Shown here: positions 34,336 to 42,555 of the stretch, in pieces
How the letters are laid out: every line of letters begins with the position of its first letter
How positions within the stretch are numbered: position 1 is the stretch's first letter
Source: Bacteroidales bacterium
Lineage (GTDB): Bacteria > Bacteroidota > Bacteroidia > Bacteroidales > UBA932
Assembly (NCBI GenBank): GCA_017446775.1
Contig: JAFSQE010000001.1
Location: 1 to 64,000, forward strand
Direction of reading: 5' to 3'
Length of the DNA: 64,000 bases
The notes under the pieces: generated by a model
Seen by the model: the letters and a program-made list of their open reading frames with translations, nothing else
The model's database searches: none
Told to the model about the DNA's origin: nothing
Program-made: the position numbers and the translations under genes

Positions 34336-36678
34336 ATGGACTTACGTTTTATACTGATACCGGCCCTGGCCGCCCTGCTTTCCGTATCCCCCCTTTCCGC
34401 GGGGCCGGCCGATGCGGACACCCTTGCCCCATTGTTCCCATTCCAGCCGACGCACGGAGCACCGGACAATATAACCAATGTCAAAACATGGGCCGGCGCG
34501 GATGACCGGCCGGCCGGCACAGACGGTTTCATCAGCGCCAGCGGCGACCACTTCGTGGACGGCAAGGGGCAAATAATACGGTTTCTCGGAACCAATATAG
34601 GGATGACCGGGTGCTTCCCGGACCATGCCTCCTCAGACCGTCTGGCAGAAGAACTCGCCCGGTACGGCATCAATATCGTCCGGATGCATTACGTCAGCCA
34701 CCGGACTCCACCCGAAGGGTATCCGGTTAAAGATTCGTTTATCGAACCTGTGCAGCTGGAACGGTTTGACTATCTGTTTGCAAAGCTTAAGGAACGGGGA
34801 ATATATGTCTATTTCCAGTTGAACATAGCCCGCAAGTTCAGCGGGGTGAACGGTTTGCAAAACGCAGCCAGTCTGCCAAAATACAAGAACGGGGTCGACA
34901 ACTACGACTACCGGATGATCCAGCTTCAGAAGCGGTTCCTGAAAGAGATTCTTTCCCACGTAAATCCATACACCGGGCTTGCATATAAGGACGATCCGGC
35001 CATTGCCATGATGGAATTGGCAAACGAAAACTCTATCGTAAACGTCTGGTTTGCTCCAAAGTACAAGTTCACGGAACTTGTAGAGCCGTATAAAAGCAAT
35101 CTCAAGGATATGTGGAATATCTGGCTCCTGGCCAAGTACGGTAACACCAATGCGCTTAAGGCAGCCTGGCAGACCGGCAGGCCGGGCGACTGGCCAAAGG
35201 GGCAGCGTCTTGAAGACGGAACCATAGACTGGCCGTTACAGCGCAACTGGGCGCAGCTGCCACGGCGGGCGGTCGATTACACAGAATTCCTTGCCCATCT
35301 GGAGTCGGTGTATTTTTCAGAAATGTACTGCTATGCCAAAGTCTCTCTAGGTGTACGGCAACCGATAACCGGGACACAGCTGGAATATGGATTCAACCTG
35401 CCCCAGGCAAAGATGAATTATTGTGACATTCACGGATATTGGTGCCATCCCTCTTTCCGCAAGGAGTGGAACTGGTTTGACTTTGACATCCGCAACGATG
35501 CGATGGTCAACGGGCAAGGGCACCCATCCCTGTCTTTCACCAACTACGGTTATCCTGCTTCAACCATTGCCAAGCTGGCGCGGGCACGAATCCTTGGCCG
35601 CCCCTTTACCGTCAGCGAATATGACCATCCCAATCTGAACGAGTTCTCTGCAGAGGGCAACCTCATGCTCGCCGCCTTGGGGGCTTTCCAAAACTGGTCA
35701 GGCCTGATGCAGTTCGCATGGATTCTGGATACTGATTATGATCGGGATTACATGCATCCTATGTTTGATATGTGCTCGGCTCCGCAGAAACTGGTTCATT
35801 TCCCCGCATGCTACGCAATGTTCGTAAGGGGTGACGTAAAAAAGGGAGATGATTCTATCGTATTTGCATATCCCTCTTCTGCCCAATCTGACATAGCCGC
35901 GGTTGCTTCAGGCCGCAGGGCAGATGCACACGGCGCACACAGTTCAGTATTTCTGAACAGCCTTCCCCTTGCAGTAGTTTCCGGACGGCAGGTCATGGAA
36001 TTCCCAGAACTGTTCCAGACAGAGAATCGCACCGTTATCCGTACAGAAGAGGATATTCCCCGCACAATCACCGATGCCGTGGAAAACCGGCTGGTAAAGA
36101 GTAGCACCGGAGAGATAACATGGGACTGGCGGGACGACAATGCCGGTGTATTCATGGTCGACACTCGGAATGTGAAAGTTTTTTCCGGCTTTGTCAAGGG
36201 TCGTTCTTTCTTATACCGGGGGATGGTCCTGACTCCAGGGAAAACCAGGCTGGACTGGCTGACGCTTTCCCTCACGCTCGCTTCGCCAAAGGGGCAGAAC
36301 AAAGCGGGGAATAACCTGCAGCCGGGGTCCTATCTTCTAGCAGCAACGGGGGTGGTACGCAATACCGGAGAAAAGATAGTCTATCCTCCGGACCTTCCCG
36401 GAAGGATCTCCTGCGGCGTCTCGGAAGGTGGAGCCGTTGGCACAGGGCCAATCCTGTGCGAAGGGATACCTGCACGGCTGACGTTTAGCGGCATCGCGGG
36501 ACGTGTGAAATGTTTTGCCCTGGGGCCGGACGGAGAGCGGCTCCGTGAAGTTCCGGTCACGACAGACAACGATGGGCAGGCAACAATCTATATCAGTCCC
36601 GAATACAAGACCGTCTGGTACGAGATTATAGTTGACGAAGCGCCGGTGATTCCGGCTACATGGGAATCTCGCCTGTGA
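34336..36678 (+). CDS. Exported clan GH-A glycoside hydrolase, GH5/cellulase-like
   Basis: 780 residues, signal peptide about 1-23. The catalytic barrel spans roughly 65-500: FLGTNIG, RMHYVSH, acid/base E231 in MMELANENS, IHGYWCHP, and nucleophile E428 in FTVSEYDHPN. A C-terminal beta-sandwich follows. The motif set places it near GH5-type cellulase-family hydrolases, of no subfamily I can name. Last gene of the locus, one base after the lipoprotein gene; its 3' end overlaps the convergent DUF4249 gene by 23 bases. Confidence 0.75.
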   Translation: MDLRFILIPALAALLSVSPLSAGPADADTLAPLFPFQPTHGAPDNITNVKTWAGADDRPAGTDGFISASGDHFVDGKGQIIRFLGTNIGMTGCFPDHASSDRLAEELARYGINIVRMHYVSHRTPPEGYPVKDSFIEPVQLERFDYLFAKLKERGIYVYFQLNIARKFSGVNGLQNAASLPKYKNGVDNYDYRMIQLQKRFLKEILSHVNPYTGLAYKDDPAIAMMELANENSIVNVWFAPKYKFTELVEPYKSNLKDMWNIWLLAKYGNTNALKAAWQTGRPGDWPKGQRLEDGTIDWPLQRNWAQLPRRAVDYTEFLAHLESVYFSEMYCYAKVSLGVRQPITGTQLEYGFNLPQAKMNYCDIHGYWCHPSFRKEWNWFDFDIRNDAMVNGQGHPSLSFTNYGYPASTIAKLARARILGRPFTVSEYDHPNLNEFSAEGNLMLAALGAFQNWSGLMQFAWILDTDYDRDYMHPMFDMCSAPQKLVHFPACYAMFVRGDVKKGDDSIVFAYPSSAQSDIAAVASGRRADAHGAHSSVFLNSLPLAVVSGRQVMEFPELFQTENRTVIRTEEDIPRTITDAVENRLVKSSTGEITWDWRDDNAGVFMVDTRNVKVFSGFVKGRSFLYRGMVLTPGKTRLDWLTLSLTLASPKGQNKAGNNLQPGSYLLAATGVVRNTGEKIVYPPDLPGRISCGVSEGGAVGTGPILCEGIPARLTFSGIAGRVKCFALGPDGERLREVPVTTDNDGQATIYISPEYKTVWYEIIVDEAPVIPATWESRL

Positions 36679-37651
36679 AGGGGACGGGGGTGCCGGGGGT
36701 AATCCACTCAATGGGGGTGATTGCCGATACGAATCCCAGCCCGCCTGTGACATTCTCCGGATAAATCATCGGCTCTGTCATAAAGCCAATGTCGTTATAC
36801 GCCGCCGAGATTGCCTTCACATAGAGGAACTCGTCAAAGTCCAGGGTGTATATCTTGTAGTGACGGTCTTTCTTGTAGGAGTCTCCCTCCTGGAACTCCG
36901 CCCAGAAGTCGTTCCACTCCCCGTAATAATAACCCCACTTGCTGGCAAGTATCTTGAGGGTATAGGAGCCGTCGGCAAACATCTCGTCAGAGAAGACGTT
37001 GAAATCGTTGCCGTAGCCCAGAAACTCCGACACCTCTGCCCCCATCGGGTTGAGTACCTTGTCCAGGGAGGTGTCTACGTGCACTTTGTGGTGATACTCC
37101 CGCACGCTCTGCCCGTCGGCGTCGATGCGGCTGTATACGTCCGTGACCACCAGCATATAGAAATCCTGCGTCCCTACATTGTCCTTAAAGGTGACGGCAT
37201 CCTGCCGGCGCTGCTCTTTCTCGCCGTCCAGCATGCTCTCTACCGTAACTTCAGAAACCTCAACCTTGGTGATTTCGCCCACCGCAACCGGCACTTCGGC
37301 CCGGGCGGTAGCTGTGAGGCCGTTGTACTCTGCCTTGAAATACAACTTATCGCCGGCAACCAGCGGCGTGGAAAACACATACCTGGCACTCTCCTGATCT
37401 TGCTCGTGCACCAGCTCCACGTCCTTTGAATTAACCTGCACCGTGACCTTTGCATCCACGGCCTCGCAATGGCTCTTTTCGCTGCAGTATACAAACAAAG
37501 TATGTTCCGCTTCGTCCTGCTTTATCTGGGCGTTAAGCACCAATACCGGGGGATTATCGTCACTCCAGATTGTCTCTATCTCATTCTCGCACGCCGTCAG
37601 TGGGAGAATCGCCGCCAGGGCCATCATTATTTTAATACTGTATCCTTTCAT
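36656..37651 (-). CDS. DUF4249 lipoprotein
   Basis: 331 residues. Lipobox LTAC (Cys21) and then ENEIETIW. The N-terminal Ig-like part (NPPVLVLNAQIKQDEAEHTL, FSTPLVAGDKLYFKAEYNG) and the C-terminal YVKAISAAYNDIGFMTEPMI, with YPENVTGGLGFVSA, identify DUF4249. Members are coded next to FecA-like TonB receptors, as here, and probably act as the receptor's outer-membrane partner, similar in concept to SusD. Six bases after the receptor stop. Substrate unknown. Confidence 0.85.
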   Translation of the reverse strand: MKGYSIKIMMALAAILPLTACENEIETIWSDDNPPVLVLNAQIKQDEAEHTLFVYCSEKSHCEAVDAKVTVQVNSKDVELVHEQDQESARYVFSTPLVAGDKLYFKAEYNGLTATARAEVPVAVGEITKVEVSEVTVESMLDGEKEQRRQDAVTFKDNVGTQDFYMLVVTDVYSRIDADGQSVREYHHKVHVDTSLDKVLNPMGAEVSEFLGYGNDFNVFSDEMFADGSYTLKILASKWGYYYGEWNDFWAEFQEGDSYKKDRHYKIYTLDFDEFLYVKAISAAYNDIGFMTEPMIYPENVTGGLGFVSAITPIEWITPGTPVPFTGEIPM

Positions 37652-37657
37652 GGCAAC

Positions 37658-40072
37658 CTAGAATTTACGGGTGTAACTGAAAGAGGGCAGAATTGGCAAA
37701 ATGGTAATCTTGGAGACCTTTATACCCTCCTTTACAGGTGTCCAGGTGGTGGTATCATACTCAACGGTGCGGTCCTTATACACAAAGTCCGGGTTCATGT
37801 TGTTGTAGACATTGTATATGCTGATGTTCCACACCCGCTCCCCGCGGCGTTTCTGCCGATGGAAGTTGATTCCCAGATTGAGCGTGTGCGACGGCGGCAG
37901 GCGGTAATTGCCGCGAGACGAGACATAGTCCACCTCGCTTTTGTACCCCTCAGGCGAAGTAACCGCAAAGGTACGGGTGGTAAGGGTGGTGACGCCGCCG
38001 GTAAAGAACTTCCAGCTGCCGGAGACATCTATCCTTTTGTTGAACTTGTGGTTCACTACCAGGCTCACATCGTGCCGACGGTCGTATTTGAAGGGGAACC
38101 ATTCGCCGCGGTTTATACTGCCGTCGGGGAAGCGCCGCTCGCTCTTGGCCAGCGTATAACCCAGCCAGCCGGTGGTGGCTCCCGTCTTTTTCTGGATGAA
38201 CAGCTCCATGCCGTAGGCGCGACCGATACCCATCGCCACCTTGTCTTCCCAGCCGGTGGATGTGATTATTACCGACATGCCGTCTTTGTATTCAAGGATG
38301 TTGTTCATATCCTTATAATAGCCTTCCAGCGATATCTCCCAGCCGTGCGGACCGTCCCAGTATGTGCCCAGCGACCACTGGTTGGCCGTTTCCGGTTTGA
38401 TGTTCTTGGTAATCGGCACCCACAGGTCGGTGGGGAGCGATATGTCCGTAGACGAGAGCAGGTGCACATACTGCGACATGCGGGCATAGGATGCCTTTAT
38501 GCTGACCCCGCCCCCGATATCAACACGGCCCGAGAAGCGCGGCTGCAGCGACGCATAAGACTTGCCCTGGGTATGGAACAGGCTCAGATGCACGCCCGGG
38601 TTGAACGACAGCCTGCTGCCTATCACAAAGTCATCTTCTATATACAACGACCCCTCGTGCCCGACAAGAACGCCGCCGGAGGCCATTTTCATCGTGGTGT
38701 CGATAATCGTCTCCTTCCCCTGGGTCTCTTTCTGGGAAAGGGTGGCCGACTGCGGCCGGAAGTTGTGGTAGATATACTCCGCTCCAAACTTTACCAGATG
38801 CTCCGGCACCGGATTGTAGTCAAAATCGACCTTAAGGTCCACATCGTTGATTCCAGAGTCATATTTGATCTCCATCTTCTCTGCAGATTCCACGTCCTTG
38901 ACCTTGTTTGTGTATCGGTAACCCGCGGCGATATCCATCTCGTAATGGTTGTACGCCAGGGTCGTGTTGGCGAATATCTTGCTGCCGATGGCGTGGTTCC
39001 ACCTGAGTGCCGCAACGCTGTTGCCCCAGTCCAGGTTGATCTTGGTAAGGTCGTTGCTGGTAACCATATTGGTGCCGTCGTAGTAATTATTGTCCTCCTC
39101 TACATTCACCAGAAAGCGGTCGCGGCCGTGGTATATGCTTCCGATAAGGCGGTCACCATTGTCAAACTTGTGCGTTATCTTCCCGTTCAGGTCATAGAAA
39201 TAGTAGTTGGCCGGAACATCGTACATCCTGAGTATCGGGGTAAAGAGGAACGTGTGCAGCACGCGGGCGCTCACAGAATAGGAGGTCTTGTCATATACCA
39301 GCGGCCCCTCCAGATGGACGCGGTCGGAGAGCATCCCCACGCTTACAAGGCCGTGAGTCTCTTTCATATTGCCGTCGTTGGTGCGCACATCTATCACAGA
39401 AGAGAGGCGCCCTCCGTATCGTGCGGGGAATGAGCCCTTGAACAGCGTCACCTTCTTGACCGCCTCCGGCGTGAACACAGAGAAGATACCCATCATGTGG
39501 CTCACGCTGTACAGGGGGATATCGTCCAGCAGAATCAGGTTCTCGTCGGGGCCGCCGCCGCGCACATAAATGCCAGAAGTACCTGTCACGCCGCTCTGCA
39601 CCCCCGGCAGATACTGCAGCGACTTTAGCACATCCTTCTCTCCAAACAGCGCAGGCATGCTCTCCAGGGCATACTGCGGAACCTCCAGCGCACCGGTATT
39701 GGTAGAATTGATGCCCGCCTCCTTTCGCGCCGTAACCACCGCCTCCTTAATCTGCGCCGAGGGCTCGAGACGGATGTTTATCACCGTATCCCGGCGGAGG
39801 GTTATCAGGTGCGTCTGCTCTGCATATCCAAGGTAGGACCATGTTATGGAACGTTCGCCCGCAGGCAGGCTCAGGGTATAATAGCCATAGTTGTTGGCCA
39901 CCGCCCCCACGATAGATGCCGACGCCTTGGGGTTGTTGTACACCACTCCCGCCCCTATAAGCATCTCTGAACTCTTTGCATCGGAGATATATCCGCTCAC
40001 CGTAACCTTCTGGGCCAACACTGTTGCAGGAACCGCAACCGCCAGGAATAAAACACACAAAATCCTTTTCAT
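37658..40072 (-). CDS. TonB-dependent receptor, FecA-like with carboxypeptidase-like domain
   Basis: 804 residues. Signal peptide (MKRILCVLFLAVAVPATVLAQ), carboxypeptidase-regulatory-like domain about 24-108 (VTVSGYISDAKSSEMLIGAG), plug about 120-235 (VLKSLQYLPGVQSGVTGTSG, YVRGGGPDENLILLDDIPLY), and a 22-strand-type barrel ending in FSYTRKF. It is not of the SusC type. With the DUF4249 lipoprotein it forms a two-gene uptake unit for an unidentified ligand. The upstream 100 bases hold only a weak -7-like TAACTTCG. Confidence 0.92.
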   Translation of the reverse strand: MKRILCVLFLAVAVPATVLAQKVTVSGYISDAKSSEMLIGAGVVYNNPKASASIVGAVANNYGYYTLSLPAGERSITWSYLGYAEQTHLITLRRDTVINIRLEPSAQIKEAVVTARKEAGINSTNTGALEVPQYALESMPALFGEKDVLKSLQYLPGVQSGVTGTSGIYVRGGGPDENLILLDDIPLYSVSHMMGIFSVFTPEAVKKVTLFKGSFPARYGGRLSSVIDVRTNDGNMKETHGLVSVGMLSDRVHLEGPLVYDKTSYSVSARVLHTFLFTPILRMYDVPANYYFYDLNGKITHKFDNGDRLIGSIYHGRDRFLVNVEEDNNYYDGTNMVTSNDLTKINLDWGNSVAALRWNHAIGSKIFANTTLAYNHYEMDIAAGYRYTNKVKDVESAEKMEIKYDSGINDVDLKVDFDYNPVPEHLVKFGAEYIYHNFRPQSATLSQKETQGKETIIDTTMKMASGGVLVGHEGSLYIEDDFVIGSRLSFNPGVHLSLFHTQGKSYASLQPRFSGRVDIGGGVSIKASYARMSQYVHLLSSTDISLPTDLWVPITKNIKPETANQWSLGTYWDGPHGWEISLEGYYKDMNNILEYKDGMSVIITSTGWEDKVAMGIGRAYGMELFIQKKTGATTGWLGYTLAKSERRFPDGSINRGEWFPFKYDRRHDVSLVVNHKFNKRIDVSGSWKFFTGGVTTLTTRTFAVTSPEGYKSEVDYVSSRGNYRLPPSHTLNLGINFHRQKRRGERVWNISIYNVYNNMNPDFVYKDRTVEYDTTTWTPVKEGIKVSKITILPILPSFSYTRKF

Positions 40073-40172
40073 ACCACCTTAAATGCAGATAATGTGCGAA
40101 GTTAACAAATTTTCACAAACCCCTTCCGGGACCGGCACAACCATGGAGCACGGAGCCATTCCCGGCTAAGCC

Positions 40173-40751
40173 TTAAATGACCATGTCGGCCATCAGGTCG
40201 CGGCGCCCAATCAGACTAAAGATTGCAATGCGATTATCTTCGTTAAGAATACGCAGGGTGCAGAGCACCTCGCCAATTGTAGAGCCACTGGTGGTCACAT
40301 CGTCTATAACAAGCACATTCTGCTCACGGATGGTTCTGCACAACTGCTCGTCGGCTTCTGTGCCGAAACGTAGAAACTCTGTCATATAGGGGCGGAACCG
40401 ACTCTTACGCACATCGCGGGCGATGGTGAAATAATCTTTCTGGTGGATAAGATCCAGCATATGTTCTATATTCTGCCGCACCTCCTGCTTTTGGGCTTCA
40501 GTGTAGCGGGGGCGACCGTTTTCCAGAACATCATCAAGATATGCAGCGCTGAAGGCATCCATATCGAACGATATGCTGGCGGGCAGATTTTTAACCAGTT
40601 CCATTTTGCGCAAAGAGGGCCGTGCAAGACGATAGATATAGCGCAACATATACTGATTGACGCGACTGGTCGACTGCGGCATTACCACCAGGTCGTAATC
40701 ATACAAATTTACACGACGGCTAAGGTCGTTGACTGCTTTCTGGATAATCAA
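40173..40751 (-). pseudogene. Phosphoribosyltransferase-like gene, 5'-truncated
   Basis: The readable frame codes about 190 residues with a PRPP-binding loop VLVIDDVTTSGST near the C-terminus and an upstream segment DLVVMPQSTSRVNQYMLRYI typical of type I phosphoribosyltransferase folds. There is no ATG at the 5' end: the frame opens after a TGA with CTA GGC CGT TGG TTG. The first in-frame ATG would be at residue 24, inside a conserved strand. The sequence just upstream changes to AT-rich and shows no missing N-terminus in any frame. I read it as a remnant cut near 40755-40765. An intact short protein starting at TTG is less likely. Confidence 0.5.
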
Positions 40752-40804
40752 CCAACGGCCTAGTCAGAAGACCACAAGACAATCACGCAATCTGAGATCC
40801 ATCC

Positions 40805-40835
40805 TTGTTTTTCATATCAAAATGACGTATATTTG
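40805..40835 (+). promoter_or_regulatory. Promoter of the orphan lipoprotein gene
   Basis: TTG (40805-40807), 20 bases, then TATATTTG (40828-40835): perfect Bacteroidota consensus and spacing. Predicted start near 40843, giving a leader of about 86 bases before the ATG at 40929. Confidence 0.75.
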
Positions 40836-40875
40836 AGTATTGTGTGTTTTTCGTATGTCATTAAACTGAGACTGG

Positions 40876-40900
40876 GTTAGCAAGATTTAGCTCTTGCAAC
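40876..40900 (+). promoter_or_regulatory. Leader hairpin of the orphan lipoprotein
   Basis: GCAAGA / TCTTGC pair perfectly around the loop TTTAGC, and GTT / AAC extends the stem past a single bulged A. No U-run follows, so it is not an intrinsic terminator. It lies 29 bases before the start codon and may affect mRNA stability or translation. Confidence 0.45.
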
Positions 40901-40928
40901 AGAATAAAACAGACTAATCTTGTGTTAT

Positions 40929-41681
40929 ATGAAAAGACTTGGTATTTTATGCCTGCTTACAGTGTTTGGCGTTACGATGCTGGGCTCTTGTGAACAACCA
41001 GACATGACAGGGCTTGAATTGTCATTAACGCCTGGAGAGTGCCTGAAAAGCAATACCATGAGGATTTGGAAAAACAATGGCTTTGTCACACATAGTGGAA
41101 GAGACAGCGGATTTGGGATTCGCGTCAGTTTGGATTTTGATACGAATGACATGGAGCGGGTCATCGTATCGAAAACAGGAAACGGAATTCCGGGAGTTTA
41201 TAGGTTCTGCCCGAATGACGAGACTTTTAATTCTTTTGGAGATAATTCAACTGAAGTCAAAGAATCATACTATTCTATTCTGAACTATGCTCTAACCACC
41301 AACAAATTGCTTCAACTTACAACAATTTATAATGACGGCTCTTTCCGTCTAAAAGCCAACAAAAGATTTGCAGGGATTGAAGCCGGAGAAGAGTTATCTG
41401 GGTTGGCTTATTTGGCGGAAGTACAATACCCATATCCGTCCCCCTTCCCCATTAATCCACCGGAAGGTATGGTTGCTCTTCCCAGAAGCATTGAGATAAG
41501 GATACTTTTGAATGACAGGGAAATAATTGATGATACCGTCATAATGCATGTTGAAATCCCCGTGAAAATCGGTATGCTGTTACACACGCTTCAGGACAGG
41601 CTGACCGACCCTGATGCCCCCATGCAATACCAGGACGAAGTATTAATCGGCGATTTAACTATCCCCAAAAATATGAAATAG
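40929..41681 (+). CDS. Lipoprotein of unknown function
   Basis: 250 residues from MKRLGILCLLTVFGVTMLGSC; lipobox LGSC gives Cys21 followed by EQPDMTG. I do not recognise the family. The mature part looks beta-rich with repeated short hydrophobic strands (VSLDFDTNDMERVIVSKTG; SIEIRILLNDREIIDDTVIM). Codon use and base composition are more AT-rich than those of ispD and purH next to it. It stands alone with its own promoter. A NigD-like protein was considered, but the match is too weak. Confidence 0.7.
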   Translation: MKRLGILCLLTVFGVTMLGSCEQPDMTGLELSLTPGECLKSNTMRIWKNNGFVTHSGRDSGFGIRVSLDFDTNDMERVIVSKTGNGIPGVYRFCPNDETFNSFGDNSTEVKESYYSILNYALTTNKLLQLTTIYNDGSFRLKANKRFAGIEAGEELSGLAYLAEVQYPYPSPFPINPPEGMVALPRSIEIRILLNDREIIDDTVIMHVEIPVKIGMLLHTLQDRLTDPDAPMQYQDEVLIGDLTIPKNMK

Positions 41682-41765
41682 TTTTATCGGCATATCTTTG
41701 CCGGAAAGGTTGTGTCCGCTACAGGGCATAGTATTCCTTTGTGAACTTTGCGGCCAGCATGAGGC

Positions 41766-42461
41766 TTAATCTCGCGAAGCAAGAGTAGCTTTACCCAGCC
41801 GCAGGCGGGCAATTTCCAGATCTTCCGGGGTGGTGATCTTGATATTGTAGCGCAAGCCTTCCACCAGGTTTATCCTGTAGCCCGCGGCCTCTGCCACAGA
41901 GGCGTCGTCGGTATAAGAGGGGTCGTAGGGGAGTTTGTATGCGGCCTTTATCACCTCGCTGCGGAACACCTGCGGGGTCTGGATCAGTCGGATATCGTCC
42001 CGCCTGAGCACATAGCTCTCGGGGCCGCTCACCTCGCGCACGGTCTCTACCGGAGGGCATGCCGGCACGGCGTTGCCCATCTCTTCTCCCGCAGCAAACA
42101 TCTTCTCCAGGAATTCTGTTGTAACAAAGGGGCGCACGCCGTCGTGAATCGCCACCACGGTATCGTCGGGCAGATATTGCAGCGCGTTGGACACAGAGTG
42201 GAAGCGGGTTATGCCGCCGGAGGGGACAGCGTACCGCTCCAGAAAGCCGGTGTCGGTGCAATACTGCTTCCACCAAGCCTTCTTTTCCGGGCTCAGTACA
42301 ACGATGATTCCCACCGGGAAAGAGAGCGAGAGAAACTGCTCTATGGTGTGGCGCAGGATTGGCTTGCCGCCAATGGAAAGGAACTGCTTGGGAGTATCGC
42401 CCCCCATGCGCGTTCCGCTGCCCGCGGCAACTATAATCGCATATTTTTTACGCTCGCCCAT
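41766..42461 (-). CDS. ispD: 2-C-methyl-D-erythritol 4-phosphate cytidylyltransferase
   Basis: 231 residues from MGERKKYAII. Third step of the MEP isoprenoid pathway: CTP plus MEP to CDP-ME. Motifs: IIVAAGSGTRMGGDTPKQFL at the N-terminus, IHDGVRPFV in the middle, QTPQVFRSEVI and YTDDASVAEAAG near the C-terminus. The start follows the family; an upstream in-frame extension (MWEILYIC...) includes the promoter and is rejected. Monocistronic, divergent from purH. Confidence 0.95.
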   Translation of the reverse strand: MGERKKYAIIVAAGSGTRMGGDTPKQFLSIGGKPILRHTIEQFLSLSFPVGIIVVLSPEKKAWWKQYCTDTGFLERYAVPSGGITRFHSVSNALQYLPDDTVVAIHDGVRPFVTTEFLEKMFAAGEEMGNAVPACPPVETVREVSGPESYVLRRDDIRLIQTPQVFRSEVIKAAYKLPYDPSYTDDASVAEAAGYRINLVEGLRYNIKITTPEDLEIARLRLGKATLASRD

Positions 42462-42492
42462 TTCCCTCTTTTTTTTGCTGCAATCGACGTTA

Positions 42493-42500
42493 CAAATATA
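42493..42500 (-). promoter_or_regulatory. -7 element for ispD
   Basis: Minus-strand TATATTTG matches TAnnTTTG and lies 32 bases before the ispD start. No convincing TTG at -33 was seen, so the call rests on the -7 element. Confidence 0.5.
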
Positions 42501-42522
42501 AAGTATTTCCCACATTTTTAAC

Positions 42523-42530
42523 TAAATTTG
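42523..42530 (+). promoter_or_regulatory. -7 element for the purH-mre operon
   Basis: TAAATTTG matches TAnnTTTG, 26 bases before the purH ATG at 42556. The -33 region is T-rich without a clear TTG. No other promoter-like element was seen before the pgk promoter, so this may drive the nine genes from purH to the methyltransferase gene. Confidence 0.5.
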
Positions 42531-42555
42531 TAGGCTCAAACAGACCACCATCAAG

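Larger units (their letters stand above)
40752..40928. other. AT-rich intergenic region
   Basis: 177 bases without a gene. It holds a junction with the truncated phosphoribosyltransferase frame on the left, a strong plus-strand promoter, and a hairpin in the predicted leader of the next gene (listed separately). Base composition is visibly lower in GC than the neighbouring core genes. Confidence 0.7.

Noticed and set aside
20746..36678. Locus as an alginate, pectin or sialic acid utilization system
   Set aside because: No polysaccharide lyase, KdgF, KDG kinase, sialidase or NanE-like gene is present, and the DapA-family protein lacks the classical substrate loop. The substrate was left open.
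40929..41681. NigD-like assignment for the orphan lipoprotein
   Set aside because: Size and lipobox fit but no specific motif was recognised.
41688..41703. CGGCA-TATCTT-TGCCG hairpin after the orphan lipoprotein as a terminator
   Set aside because: Only five base pairs and no T-run afterwards on the plus strand; too weak to list as a terminator.
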